50,486 nt of DNA, taken from the NCBI GenBank assembly GCA_050246875.1, contig JBFWVF010000014.1:1-50486 (forward strand), in the 5' to 3' direction. This stretch comes from SHWB01 sp050246875 (GTDB taxonomy: Bacteria; Pseudomonadota; Alphaproteobacteria; UBA6615). The stretch's first letter is position 1; each line of letters begins with the position of its first letter. Of this stretch, positions 15,506 through 24,897 are shown piece by piece. The notes beneath the pieces were generated by a model. That model saw nothing but the letters and a program-made list of their open reading frames with translations. It was not told the origin of the DNA and did not search any database. The position numbers and the translations under genes are program-made.

Positions 15506-15903
15506 CCGGCGGCGTCACCATCTCGTCCGACGGCGCCACTGTCACCGTCCGCGTGCCGATGGTGCTGCGGAGGCGCGGCGGTCGGAAGGTCGTCGTGGCG
15601 CCGGAGGGATCGGATTGGGCACCACCGCGACCGCGCATCGACAACACGCTGGTCAAGGCGCTGGCGCGGGCATTCCGGTGGCGGAGAATGCTTGAGAGCA
15701 GTGGGCGATTGACCGTGCGCGACATCGCCGATGCTGAGCAAATAAACTCCTCTTACGTCAGTCGCGTGCTCCGGCTCACTCTGCTTTCTCCGGAGATCGT
15801 CGATTCGATTTTGAATGGGCGCGCCGCTGAGATCTTGACGCTGGCGCGCTTGATGGAGCCATTCCCGGACATATGGATGAGGCAGAAGGAGACTTTATAT
15901 TGA
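15502..15903 (+). CDS. Small HTH protein of the recombinase operon
   Basis: The 133-residue protein starts at an ATG overlapping the recombinase stop (ATGA). Residues about 66-105 form a helix-turn-helix (SGRLTVRDIADAEQINSSYV, then SRVLRLTLLSPEIVDSIL), similar to the HTH in ParB-like and plasmid regulators. The N-terminal part is beta-rich (VTISSDGATVTVRVPMVLRR). Such genes often follow this recombinase type and may regulate or assist it. Composition becomes more AT-rich toward the 3' end, near the junction with the defence locus. It is convergent with the AIPR gene 50 bases away. Confidence 0.75.
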   Translation: MTGGVTISSDGATVTVRVPMVLRRRGGRKVVVAPEGSDWAPPRPRIDNTLVKALARAFRWRRMLESSGRLTVRDIADAEQINSSYVSRVLRLTLLSPEIVDSILNGRAAEILTLARLMEPFPDIWMRQKETLY

Positions 15904-15952
15904 CGATGCGTCGAAACGTTGCGGCCATTCGCGCATCGAGCAAATCAGACAC

Positions 15953-18022
15953 TCAATCAACTAAGAGCCCCTGCTCTTTCATTCGTTCGAGAACCATGAT
16001 GGCATGCTTCGACTGGAGTTCGCTGGGGACTTGGCGTGGCATCGAAGTACAGACCTGAAGGATCTGCTGATCTTTCGGAGTGAGTTTCCGATCCGCGACG
16101 CCTCGCCTCAGAATTTCCCGCCAGAACTCTGGGCCACGCTTTACAACTTCGGATTGGGCGGAAATTCCCGCGATCTCGCGTTTCTTCTTTCTCTCGTCGC
16201 GCTCGTTAGTACGGGCCGTCTCGTGCAACACCAGACAGCCATCAAACTCGTCGCCATAATCCAGCCTGCGCCCTTTCAGCCCATTCCAGCAGGCCTGTTG
16301 CTTGGCCCATTCCGACATGTTCCGCACGCCGGCCGGTGGATGGGTGATCACGTCATTGGCCTCGGCCGCGGCGAGGAGCAGGGCGCGCTGAAGGGGCTCA
16401 GAAACCGCCTGACGTCGCCAGATCGTGTCAAGGTCGAGCACCTGCTTTTCGCCGTTAGCGTCATGAAACACCTTCGCCAACGCGTAGGTAACGATGTTCG
16501 CGCGGTAGCCCCCCTCATACCATGGCTGTTTTGGCACCTCTGCCTCGAGCTTGCGGAAGATGATGGCCTTAGCGATGAGCCGACGATACCAGAGCTCGTC
16601 GTACCTTGTGTCGCTCTTTGACCAAGCTTCGCCAATCTCTCTGGCAAATTCGGCAAAGTTCTTCTGCGCGCCCTTGGAAACAATGTGGGGATGTCCGGCG
16701 GCCGAATATTCGAACTTGGCCAGATCAGTCTTGTTGAAGAGCTGCGCCTTGGGGAACTCCAGATCGAACTTCTTCTGCTGGGCGAGCGTCAGGCGGCTGC
16801 GCGCATTGATGAACTGCCCGCGAGAGCGCTCGTAGAACCATTTGCTGTCATGGCGTTCCTCTGCACGCGCGGCAAAAATCACGCTGCGCGAGAACTGCTC
16901 GATCCGGATGTGGAAAGGATGATTCGAGAAGAAGTCGGCTGCGTTTACCTTGTTCTGGGTGTTCGCGTACTCTGAAATCTTCGGTACGATGTCCTCCGAT
17001 CGGTCAGGGGGGACGACCGTCAGCTTCATCTGGACGAAGACTTGGGGAAGCTGATCCTTCGCGGATTTCAGCCCGGCGTGGATCGATCCTGTTGTCTGTG
17101 CGCCATTCACGATTTGGAGGTTGCTGATGGAAGCGATCGCCAGACCGTCATCCGTCCGAACGCAGGAAACCGCGTCGGCCGTGGCGGACAGTCCGTTGTT
17201 GTAGGGGAAGAAGAGTTCGGGCTCATCCTTGATGGTTTTCTGGATGCCCTTGTTCGTCTTGGCCCGAGCTTGCAGGAACGAACGGACATTGGCCTCGAGA
17301 AGGCGAGCACCCCATTTGTCGTAGATGGCTGCTAGCTGCTCGCCCGGCACTACGAGCAGATAGCTCTCAAGGGCCGCCCCCGACTGCGACGCCTTCAGGG
17401 CCGGGAGGGGCGCGCCGAAATCCTGCGCAAAGTTGATGACCATGTCCTCGCGGGCTTGACCCGAGCGGTCGAACCGCTCGAAGCGGGCAAGATCCCAGAC
17501 AGACCAAGTGATCGGCACATCACCGAGTTCAGCCAGCTTCACCGTGTCGTCGCGGCCGATATACTGGCGGTCGGAAATCAGGATCAGCTTGACCTTTGTG
17601 ATCTGCGACCAGGTCGTGATGATCAGGTCCGAAACCTGAAAGGCGGGGCTAACCTCGTTCAGGGAATCACGAAATTCTTCCGTCCTGGCCTTTCTCAGGA
17701 ACCGGATCAGCGGATTGAGAATGGGCGGAACGTCGCCCTTGCCAAAGCTCTGGACCTCGTCGCTGTCGACGAAGTCGCAGACGATCAGCCCGAGGACACC
17801 TCCGCTGTCACGCGGATCGCCTGCGTATCCGTCTATCCTAATCCTCTGGCCGCCTTCACCGCTCTGGTGGAAGGCCCGGTCGGCCACCTCAAGTTCGCCC
17901 GCCTCCGTGAGCCGCTCTGTCATCCGGTCGAAGAAGGCCTCGACCGGGAAGATCCCACTGGCATCTGCCTCGCGGCGGATGTCGGCCATCAGGTTCTGGT
18001 GATATTCCTCGAGTTCACTCAT
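15953..18022 (-). CDS. AIPR-family protein of the defence locus
   Basis: The 689-residue protein carries the AIPR (abortive phage infection) signature. LLEANVRSFLQARAKTNKGI and the FFPYNNGLSATADAV motif lie at about residues 245-290, followed by ISNLQIVNGAQTTGSIHAGL. The N-terminal 200 residues include a possible nuclease-like alpha/beta segment (VSDLIITTWSQITKVKLILI). AIPR proteins are known or predicted components of antiphage modules and occur with MORC-type ATPases and Z1 ATPases. It is the last gene of the leftward operon, and its ATG overlaps the stop of the PD-(D/E)XK gene (ATGA). It is probably an effector or DNA-targeting subunit; which of the two is not evident. Confidence 0.88.
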   Translation of the reverse strand: MSELEEYHQNLMADIRREADASGIFPVEAFFDRMTERLTEAGELEVADRAFHQSGEGGQRIRIDGYAGDPRDSGGVLGLIVCDFVDSDEVQSFGKGDVPPILNPLIRFLRKARTEEFRDSLNEVSPAFQVSDLIITTWSQITKVKLILISDRQYIGRDDTVKLAELGDVPITWSVWDLARFERFDRSGQAREDMVINFAQDFGAPLPALKASQSGAALESYLLVVPGEQLAAIYDKWGARLLEANVRSFLQARAKTNKGIQKTIKDEPELFFPYNNGLSATADAVSCVRTDDGLAIASISNLQIVNGAQTTGSIHAGLKSAKDQLPQVFVQMKLTVVPPDRSEDIVPKISEYANTQNKVNAADFFSNHPFHIRIEQFSRSVIFAARAEERHDSKWFYERSRGQFINARSRLTLAQQKKFDLEFPKAQLFNKTDLAKFEYSAAGHPHIVSKGAQKNFAEFAREIGEAWSKSDTRYDELWYRRLIAKAIIFRKLEAEVPKQPWYEGGYRANIVTYALAKVFHDANGEKQVLDLDTIWRRQAVSEPLQRALLLAAAEANDVITHPPAGVRNMSEWAKQQACWNGLKGRRLDYGDEFDGCLVLHETARTNERDERKKKREIAGISAQSEVVKRGPEFWREILRRGVADRKLTPKDQQILQVCTSMPRQVPSELQSKHAIMVLERMKEQGLLVD

Positions 18023-18993
18023 GGCTGGGCCCTTTCGGCTCGTTTCGCCGATACATCACCCCAGTCGGTCCGGAATGGGGTGCAGGCAGACAAAGCTAGG
18101 GCATAGGAAACGGAAGACACGCCGAGCGGCACCGGAGCGGCTATCCGCGGGAAGCCCTTAGCAACCGCATGAAAGTCCGGGCTCGAAACAATCCAGCGCC
18201 ATGCCGAATAGTCGTGCAACACGTCGTATCCCGCATCGGCAAGGTGCAGATCCCAGTCCATGATGGCCGACGGCTCGGTCCGTTCGAGGAGTTCGGTGAC
18301 CTCGTAAACGTACTCCGTCAACGTCCTGCCATGTGGCGGCTGCACCTTGTCGACAGCTAGAATCGCCAGCCACAGGCGGCGATCGGGCACATCTGCAAGC
18401 TGGTGTTCGTTCGTGATCTTCACAAAGGGCTGCGACGCCCCCCTTCTGGCCTTGACCTCAATGCAATCGGCTTTGAGCTCGAAATCCTTAGGCGCGCCGG
18501 ATGGCCCCGTCCACGCTGTCAAAGCCGGTTTCGAGCCGATGTCCGCAATCAGCAGCTTCAGAACCTCTATCTCGCCGATCAGGCCCTTCTGAGCTTCCTC
18601 CGACAGGACGCCCAGCTTCCCGCCGCGCAAGAGGTAATGCCACCGGAAGGTGCGCCCGATGGCACGCTCCAATGCCTCGGCCTCGGATTCGGCAAGCTCA
18701 ACCGCGGCCATCACGTCGCGACAGAGAGTTTCGAACAGCTCCAGCTGCGCGTTGTCCTTCAGCCGGATGTAGAGGATCGGCCCACCCGGCAGTGTCTGGA
18801 ACCGGACTTCGAGGTTTCGGAGCTTGGGCAGATCGGGTGTCGGTTTCGGCAGATCGCCCAGTTGCAGCACCAGCGCCACATCGGCGCGTGGCATCACCGC
18901 CCAGAACCAGTTCCACCGCGCAGAGGCTGAAACCCGCCGTGTGTCGACCTTTCCAGCCTCGAGACCGGACCATGGCGTGTCATTCGGTATCAC
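18019..18993 (-). CDS. DUF4420-type PD-(D/E)XK nuclease
   Basis: The 324-residue protein matches the putative PD-(D/E)XK family DUF4420. The catalytic core is visible at about residues 160-195. An early Glu lies in KGLIGEIEVLKLLIADIG, and the Asp and Glu-x-Lys are in PKDFELKADCIEVKARRG. I chose the GTG at 18993 (VIPNDTPWSG), in the position expected after the Z1 stop, which it overlaps by 14 bases. It is probably the DNA-cutting subunit of the system. It follows the Z1 gene and is coupled to AIPR. A family-wide structural prediction would confirm the active site. Confidence 0.86.
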   Translation of the reverse strand: MIPNDTPWSGLEAGKVDTRRVSASARWNWFWAVMPRADVALVLQLGDLPKPTPDLPKLRNLEVRFQTLPGGPILYIRLKDNAQLELFETLCRDVMAAVELAESEAEALERAIGRTFRWHYLLRGGKLGVLSEEAQKGLIGEIEVLKLLIADIGSKPALTAWTGPSGAPKDFELKADCIEVKARRGASQPFVKITNEHQLADVPDRRLWLAILAVDKVQPPHGRTLTEYVYEVTELLERTEPSAIMDWDLHLADAGYDVLHDYSAWRWIVSSPDFHAVAKGFPRIAAPVPLGVSSVSYALALSACTPFRTDWGDVSAKRAERAQP

Positions 18994-21715
18994 CGAGCGC
19001 CTCCTCCTCGATTTCCTCCTCGCCGAACATCTCGCGCATGCGGATCGTGTTGACGACGTATTCGACCGTGCCACCTTGAATGTCAGAGGGGGGGAAGCAG
19101 ATGCTCCACGCTAGGATGAGACCCGGCGCCTTCGCCGACAGTTCGTCAGGAATCGTAGGGTCGACCAAGCGAAGGATGATCAGGGGACGTCGTCCCGGAA
19201 TTTCGCAGAAAATGCGGGGCGGAAGGGTCTCGGGAACCGATTTGCCTTCTCGGATGCGTGTTTCGCGGAAGTCGCGGATCGCGGTCTCGATCTGGTCCGA
19301 GGTCAGGCCGACACGCTCGTCGCCAGGTGAGCCAACCCGCCTGCTTGTGCCACTGATCGCAAGCACACCCTGGCGAAGATCGCCCTCGCCGACCGATCTG
19401 CCGAAGGCTCGCATCATAATCCCTGCCAGTTCGTGCTCTTTTGCAGCTGCATTCTGGGCACTGGCGAACAGCACGTCCCATTCCTTCAGTTCGGTTTCCG
19501 CACGGGCATCAATGTAATCGCTCATCAGCCGCGGATCTGTCAGGGGATCGGCCGCATCGGCGCGAAACACCCGCAGGAAGTCCCGCACCAGATCGACGGG
19601 GACAGATTTATAGAGGATGCCCCTGGACGGACGCTCCTCGGCCAGGCCGCGGGCTCTAATGGCTACAACCAGACCCTCCCCCGCCTTTCGGTTCCGATCC
19701 AGTTGCTCGCGATCGCTGCGTATACGGGTTGTCTCGACCAGCTTGCCTGCCAGTCCGACCTTCATGGGGAACTCGCGACCAGTCCCCATCTTGTTTCGGG
19801 CGGTCACGATCAGGGACTCTGGGTGGCTACGAACAGCCAACCCGAACTGTTCCGGTGTGGCCTTCACCAGCTCCATGCGCTTCAACTGGGCTTGCAGGTC
19901 GTCCATCGCTTCATGGATGTGGGCATACCAGCCCACGCCGTCCGCGGGGATCCACACGCGACAAAGATCCTCATACCCCGGCCGATAACCGAACCAGCGC
20001 CCCATCTGCATGAGCGTGTCGTACATCATGGAATTTCGCAGGAAGTAGCTGACCGTCAGCCCTTCCAGGGTTAACCCGCGCGAAAGGGAGAAGCCGCCAA
20101 CGGTGATGACCGTCACACCATGTTCGCCACCTTGGTCATAGTCGAGCGGCTGAGACCGCTTCGACGCATTCACCTCAACAACCTTTGCGACAATCAGGAC
20201 CTCGTGCAGCCGCGACTGCACCTCGGGCCAGCCAGCGCCGTCGGCGTCTGCGTATTCCGCCTTCCAAATATCGTGGAGGGCCGCGATCTCCGGGTTCCTT
20301 AGGGCCGCACGTCCCTTGCCGCCATCAACCACAACCGCGTCCCTGATACGGCCGACAACATCTGCCACCCTTGACCGCAGCCGCCCCTGAACATCCGTAA
20401 AACGCGATGCATTGATCAGCATCGAGGCATGCGACGCCTGCTGGCCCCGCACATTGCGGATGGCGCGGGCGACGATGAAGGCGCGCACTGCCCGGGTGAG
20501 GCTGTCCGGTAGAACATCGACCGGGTGGTCGATCTTGTGCTTCATCGGCAGGACATCCTCGTTGTCGTCGATCAGGCGAACGTGCCGATCACGGGCGTCG
20601 AGGAATACTTTCTGCGCGCCGAAGTAATTCGACGGCGCGTCCAGACCGATGATGAAGTGGCGCGGGAAAAGATCCTGCTTCAGCGCCTCGTCATCCGTGT
20701 CCGGGTCTATGAAGATGTTGGCAAAGGGCGTGGCTGTATAACCGACATAGCAGCTGCGATGAAACAGCGAGAGCAGTTCACGGATTCGCCCGTTGATGCG
20801 GGTGACTTCATCCCGGGCATAGGCAGTGTTGATCGAGGCGTTGTCGGCTTCGTCGTCGATCAAAAGCATTGGTTGGCTGACCATCTGGGTTCCCTGATGG
20901 ACAGAATGTTCCTTCAGCCATTCCAGCAAGTTCTTCAGTGTGCTGGAGTTCTTCTTGATCACCAGCACGACGGGGACATTGTACTGACCGATCTGGCTGG
21001 TGTTCGTGGTCGCAGTGGCTTTGTTGAAGTCGCGCAGGGTGTTGGTCAGCGAGACTGGGAACTCGCGCTGATCGAATGTGCCCACCCCGATGATCTTCTG
21101 CCGCTGCGCCTTGTTGGCATGGGCCAGCCGTCCGGTGTCACGGCCAATGAATCCCTCGTCGATCCGCGCCTGGGTCTGGTTTCGCAGGTTGTTGTGGATG
21201 CCCGCAATCACCACGATCAGGCGATAGCCTGCATCCGCCGCCTTGCAGATCAGTCCCGTGTAGTTGGCGGTCTTCCCGCTCTGGACGTGCCCCACGACCA
21301 TGCCGCGGCGACTCCAGCGGCTCAAGTTTTTCGGATCACCCAAACGGTCCAAGACCCGATCGGTTACCTCGTCCGTAGCGTCGATTACTGATTTGGGAAG
21401 ACCTTTCAAGTTCAGAAGCTTCCGGTAACGGCTCCAGTAGAAATCGCCGACCTCGTCATTGATCCGGGCGTCATGCAGCCAAGGGCGGAAGTCCTCGGCA
21501 TCAACAATGGCACCGAGGCCCATGCTGATGCCGTACTTTTCCTCGATGAGTCGGGCGAGATCCTCCGCGTCGTCATCTTCGATCTGACCCACAAACATCG
21601 GCATGACACGCAACTGGGCAATGATGTCCCGGATGGACGCGGCCGTGTGGGGCCCCTTTTGCGACGCCATGTACATCGACGTCATGCCTTCCAGGCTGCT
21701 CAGCAGAGGTTTCAC
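18980..21715 (-). CDS. Z1-domain ATPase of the defence locus
   Basis: The 911-residue protein has a superfamily II-like ATPase core with the Z1 domain. Walker A is RRGMVVGHVQSGKTANYTGL at about residue 138 and a DExD-like motif is MLLIDDEADNASINTA. A third motif is CYVGYTATPFANIFID, and the Z1 region contains HGVTVITVGGFSLSRGLTLE and MMYDTLMQMGRWFGYRPGYE. Such proteins are thought to act as helicase/translocase motors in restriction-like systems. The GTG start at 21715 overlaps the stop of the GHKL ATPase gene (GTGA). It is very probably the motor coupling recognition to the nuclease. Confidence 0.92.
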   Translation of the reverse strand: MKPLLSSLEGMTSMYMASQKGPHTAASIRDIIAQLRVMPMFVGQIEDDDAEDLARLIEEKYGISMGLGAIVDAEDFRPWLHDARINDEVGDFYWSRYRKLLNLKGLPKSVIDATDEVTDRVLDRLGDPKNLSRWSRRGMVVGHVQSGKTANYTGLICKAADAGYRLIVVIAGIHNNLRNQTQARIDEGFIGRDTGRLAHANKAQRQKIIGVGTFDQREFPVSLTNTLRDFNKATATTNTSQIGQYNVPVVLVIKKNSSTLKNLLEWLKEHSVHQGTQMVSQPMLLIDDEADNASINTAYARDEVTRINGRIRELLSLFHRSCYVGYTATPFANIFIDPDTDDEALKQDLFPRHFIIGLDAPSNYFGAQKVFLDARDRHVRLIDDNEDVLPMKHKIDHPVDVLPDSLTRAVRAFIVARAIRNVRGQQASHASMLINASRFTDVQGRLRSRVADVVGRIRDAVVVDGGKGRAALRNPEIAALHDIWKAEYADADGAGWPEVQSRLHEVLIVAKVVEVNASKRSQPLDYDQGGEHGVTVITVGGFSLSRGLTLEGLTVSYFLRNSMMYDTLMQMGRWFGYRPGYEDLCRVWIPADGVGWYAHIHEAMDDLQAQLKRMELVKATPEQFGLAVRSHPESLIVTARNKMGTGREFPMKVGLAGKLVETTRIRSDREQLDRNRKAGEGLVVAIRARGLAEERPSRGILYKSVPVDLVRDFLRVFRADAADPLTDPRLMSDYIDARAETELKEWDVLFASAQNAAAKEHELAGIMMRAFGRSVGEGDLRQGVLAISGTSRRVGSPGDERVGLTSDQIETAIRDFRETRIREGKSVPETLPPRIFCEIPGRRPLIILRLVDPTIPDELSAKAPGLILAWSICFPPSDIQGGTVEYVVNTIRMREMFGEEEIEEEALGDTE

Positions 21716-23208
21716 TTTGCTTCCTTCGCCTCGACCGTCGCAGCGATGATGCGCTGGGTGTCTTCCCACGCCGATCGAAACGGATCGACGTCCTTCATCA
21801 GCGACAAGATCTCCTTGATGTCTTTGCGGGCGCCGAGGAGAACCGACAGCGTCGCCTGCACAGCCTGCGTCAGAGTATCCTCATCCACGCGATCAGGAAC
21901 GATCTCCTCGGCTGTTCCAGCCATATCGGCATGCAGAGTTTCGATAGGTAGCGACGCCCCTACCAGCGCGATGCAATTGAAGAACCCGCGCCGCAGATCC
22001 TGAGGCAATCTTTCGGCAAACTCCGCGAATGCGGGATGTTCTACGTTGGGGCGATATCGGATCTGCCCGTCTGCCTGAACGCGATGCCACATGGGCAGGC
22101 GCTCTTGATCTACAAGCTTCTGCCCACGTTTACGATACGTCCGCTTCGAAGCATCCTGGATGCGTTCGATAACTTTCCTGAGGCGGTCACGGACGACGGG
22201 AGGCAACTGCGCGGAAGACTTCTTGACGTCGATCTTCCAGTCGGCGTCCATGCTGTTCGGAATATCGATCCTGACTCGAGAGAGCTTGGTCAGTTCGGAT
22301 TGACGGCAAAGTCCGAACCACGTTCCGTAAATGATGAGGCGTCGTCCTCGGTATAGATAGAACCCCTGCGATTTCAGATGGCCCTCAGGGCCGGCAACGT
22401 CCTCCCAGTCAGTCTTGCTCGTCTGCTTGTGGTGAGGGAGCGTGAAGCTCTGGATTTCCACGTCACCACGGTTCAGCGTCAGCTTTTCTTCTGGATCGGG
22501 AATTGTCGCCTGATTCGTTCGAGCAAAGGGATCTAGTGGCCGCAGAAGACGTCCGTTCAACAGAATACGGAGTGGCTTCGCATCCTCCATGAAACGATGG
22601 AAGACGAGACGCAGATGCCGTTCGGTTTCGGCGATCCTCTGGTTTATGGTTTCCGCGCGCTTTGCCGCATTATGCGAGTAACCTCCGCTCAAGCGATCGA
22701 GCTTTTCCCACAGGACGAGCGTTCCCGTCGGTCCGAGGTGATCGATACCGGGAATTGCAGAGATGGAGTCCGGCAGCTGCACGGTCCATTCGTTACGCTG
22801 CGCAACATCATCGAGATCCCAGATTGCGGCAGACGTGATGCCAGATTTCCGTGAAACCACCGTAAGCCTTCGGCACTGAGAAAAGCTGGCGCTTTTCAGC
22901 CCGAGGCCGAATCGGCCCAGATCCGGCTCGTCTCTCGTTGCAAGCGGGTTCCTGCTACCCGGGCGCATCGCCGCCACGAGCTCTGCTTCGGTCATTCCTC
23001 CGCCATCGTCGACCACGGCGATGAACGGTTCCTCCGAAAACGTTTCGGTGATGACCTGTATCTGTCGCGCTCCCGCCGTAATTGAGTTGTCGATAATGTC
23101 GGAGATCGCAGTTTCGAGGGAATAGCCGAGATCCCGCAATCCCTCGATCAGGGCTGCAGCGTGAGGTGTTGCATCTGCCCGTCTTGAAATGGTGCCCCCC
23201 CCCCCCAA
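21712..23208 (-). CDS. MORC/MutL-like GHKL ATPase with a poly-G tract at its start
   Basis: The uninterrupted frame (498 residues) has an N-terminal GHKL ATPase. The N-box is YSLETAISDIIDNSITAGA, the G1 box VVDDGGGMTEAELV and the G2/lid GRFGLGLKSASFSQC. This resembles MutL-like ATPases linked to restriction-modification genes and related to eukaryotic MORC proteins. They clamp DNA on ATP-driven dimerisation. The frame can only start at a TTG (23208) leading directly into 12 G residues. The upstream ATGs at 23213 and 23222 are out of frame at this tract length and terminate after about 20 codons. Adding one G would put them in frame. No good ribosome-binding site precedes any of these starts. 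Confidence 0.86.
   Translation of the reverse strand: MGGGGTISRRADATPHAAALIEGLRDLGYSLETAISDIIDNSITAGARQIQVITETFSEEPFIAVVDDGGGMTEAELVAAMRPGSRNPLATRDEPDLGRFGLGLKSASFSQCRRLTVVSRKSGITSAAIWDLDDVAQRNEWTVQLPDSISAIPGIDHLGPTGTLVLWEKLDRLSGGYSHNAAKRAETINQRIAETERHLRLVFHRFMEDAKPLRILLNGRLLRPLDPFARTNQATIPDPEEKLTLNRGDVEIQSFTLPHHKQTSKTDWEDVAGPEGHLKSQGFYLYRGRRLIIYGTWFGLCRQSELTKLSRVRIDIPNSMDADWKIDVKKSSAQLPPVVRDRLRKVIERIQDASKRTYRKRGQKLVDQERLPMWHRVQADGQIRYRPNVEHPAFAEFAERLPQDLRRGFFNCIALVGASLPIETLHADMAGTAEEIVPDRVDEDTLTQAVQATLSVLLGARKDIKEILSLMKDVDPFRSAWEDTQRIIAATVEAKEAK
23195..23206. repeat. Homopolymer of 12 C (12 G on the coding strand)
   Basis: Twelve consecutive C lie at the 5' end of the GHKL ATPase frame. Homopolymers of this length slip during replication. 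Upstream ATGs at 23213 and 23222 join the ATPase frame at 10 or 13 G but not at 11 or 12. The tract is therefore placed to switch the protein on and off. Sequencing error in the homopolymer is the main alternative. Confidence 0.9.
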
Positions 23209-23277
23209 CGCATCAGCAACATTCAGAAGCGCGATAGCAAAGTACTCTGGCGCGAATAGGATTGCGTTACAAGCCAG

Positions 23278-24831
23278 TCAACTCGGGTGAGGACCGGACT
23301 TTGTTAGGGATTTGTAGATGAGGGCAGCGATCTGCCGCGCAAGAAATGGCGGCACGGCGTTCCCAACTTGGACATACTGCTGTGTCCGGTTTCCGAGGAA
23401 CAGGTAATCGTCGGGGAAGGTCTGTAGCCGTGCCGCCTCTCGCACGGTCAGGCTCCGGCATTGGATCGGATCGGGGTGTATAAAATAATGCCCGTCTTTT
23501 GAGATGTGGCTGGTTACAGTCGTGGACGCCTCGGTTGCAAGCTGCACTCGGAACCGATCGTTGAAAACTCCACTATGCCAGTTGCGGTGATTGGGGCTCA
23601 GGATCAGGGGGAAGTCAGCGGCTTTCGGGCTATACCCTTGCACCTCCCCGAACGTGGCGGAAAACAGATATCGCCCGAGATCAGATGCCATGTGTCCGCG
23701 GGTTTCGTGCTGGGCAATGGCGCGCAACTCTGGCCGTGCGAGCCAGCGTTCCAGTTCGTCGGTTGCAGTTCCGTATCCGTCCGGCAGCGCGGCTGACGCT
23801 CGCGCAATCGGCGCTGCTGCCTTCAATCGCTTTGCCAGCTTCGAAAATGAACTCCGGAGCTGGCTGTCCTCCCTGCGACAAAGAGTTGCGGCAAGAAGCT
23901 TCGCCGAGTCGACTACCGTGTCGCGCCATGCGACCTCACCGTCATTTCCGCCGCTTAGGCCGCTTCGAAGCGCAGGGAGGTTGCCGATTGCATTTGCAAC
24001 CGTTCGCGTCGCGCCAGAAATATTGACGCTAACCCCGGATGCGCCGGGCGCGAGATCGGTCCGTATTCCAACGATGATAACGCGATGACGGCGCTGCGGG
24101 ACCCCGAAGTTTTCCGCGCGCACGATGAAATCAGATGGTTTCCAAGCCGTCTGCAAGCTTGCCCGACCGTCCTCGACCCGAATGGCCCGTAGTTCGTAGA
24201 GATGGCCGCGGCCTGTGCCGAGCGAGGACAGGTCCTCCACCAGCATCTCGAACACAAGCCGGCTTTCAACAGTCGATGAGAGAATGCCCTTGACGTTCTC
24301 CATGACGAACGCCGCCGGGCGTAGCTGATCGAGGACACGGATATATTCGCGGAATAGATAATGGCGTTCGTCCTGCTCCGGGACGTAGCCGCGCTTGCCC
24401 TTTGAACGTGCCCGACCTACGAGCGAATAGGCCTGACAGGGCGGCCCCCCGATCAGGATCGTATCGTCAAAATCGCGCCGCAGCCGCGCAACCGCCACGT
24501 CGAGTGCTACCGCCGCAGCCTCGGAGCCCAATTCCAAGCCGAGCGTCTCCTTGTTCGCCGCTCTCCAGGATTCCGCGTCCACGGAAGCCCAAACGGGCTC
24601 GGGAATTAGCCCAGCGTGAAATTCGATGAACTGCTTTGGCAGCGCGTTGTGCCGCTCTCGATGTTCACGCAGAAATGCGCGTAGAGTCAGCGTGCGATAA
24701 GCCGATGCCTCCTTCTCGACAGATATGCGGATGCGGAACGGCGAACGCCCTTCTTCGACGAAGGAGTCAAAACCCTCCCCCAGCCCGCCTGGACCGGCAA
24801 AGAGATCAACAACGCCGAATTTGGCTGACAA
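23278..24831 (-). CDS. C5-cytosine DNA methyltransferase (Dcm-like)
   Basis: The 517-residue protein has the ordered C5-methyltransferase motifs. Motif I is GVVDLFAGPGGLGEGFDSF, motif IV GGPPCQAYSLVGRARSKG with the catalytic Cys, and motif VI AAFVMENVKGIL. Motif VIII is PQRRHRVIIVGIR, and motif X is VGNAVPPFLARQIAALIYKS. An insert between motifs I and IV makes it long for the family. The TTG start at 24831 is chosen because AGGAG lies six bases upstream. It is the first gene of the leftward defence operon and diverges from vsr. It should mark host DNA at the system's target; the target is not readable. Confidence 0.93.
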   Translation of the reverse strand: MSAKFGVVDLFAGPGGLGEGFDSFVEEGRSPFRIRISVEKEASAYRTLTLRAFLREHRERHNALPKQFIEFHAGLIPEPVWASVDAESWRAANKETLGLELGSEAAAVALDVAVARLRRDFDDTILIGGPPCQAYSLVGRARSKGKRGYVPEQDERHYLFREYIRVLDQLRPAAFVMENVKGILSSTVESRLVFEMLVEDLSSLGTGRGHLYELRAIRVEDGRASLQTAWKPSDFIVRAENFGVPQRRHRVIIVGIRTDLAPGASGVSVNISGATRTVANAIGNLPALRSGLSGGNDGEVAWRDTVVDSAKLLAATLCRREDSQLRSSFSKLAKRLKAAAPIARASAALPDGYGTATDELERWLARPELRAIAQHETRGHMASDLGRYLFSATFGEVQGYSPKAADFPLILSPNHRNWHSGVFNDRFRVQLATEASTTVTSHISKDGHYFIHPDPIQCRSLTVREAARLQTFPDDYLFLGNRTQQYVQVGNAVPPFLARQIAALIYKSLTKSGPHPS

Positions 24832-24840
24832 ATCAGGCTC

Positions 24841-24869
24841 CTGACGATTTTGTCCAGACTGTCTATACT
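24841..24869 (+). promoter_or_regulatory. Candidate divergent promoter between dcm-like gene and vsr
   Basis: CTGACG (24841-24846) and TATACT (24864-24869) are 17 bases apart and precede the vsr start at 24898. The segment CTATACTAG is nearly symmetrical, so the opposite strand reads TAGTAT and could serve as the -10 for the methyltransferase operon. If so, the two promoters overlap. This is inference from consensus only. Confidence 0.4.
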
Positions 24870-24897
24870 AGCTTTCGTATCGAAGACCAGGACGCTC

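Noticed and set aside
24850..24897. Longer start for Vsr
   Set aside because: The added 16 residues are absent from the usual Vsr N-terminus, and the region holds the candidate promoter.
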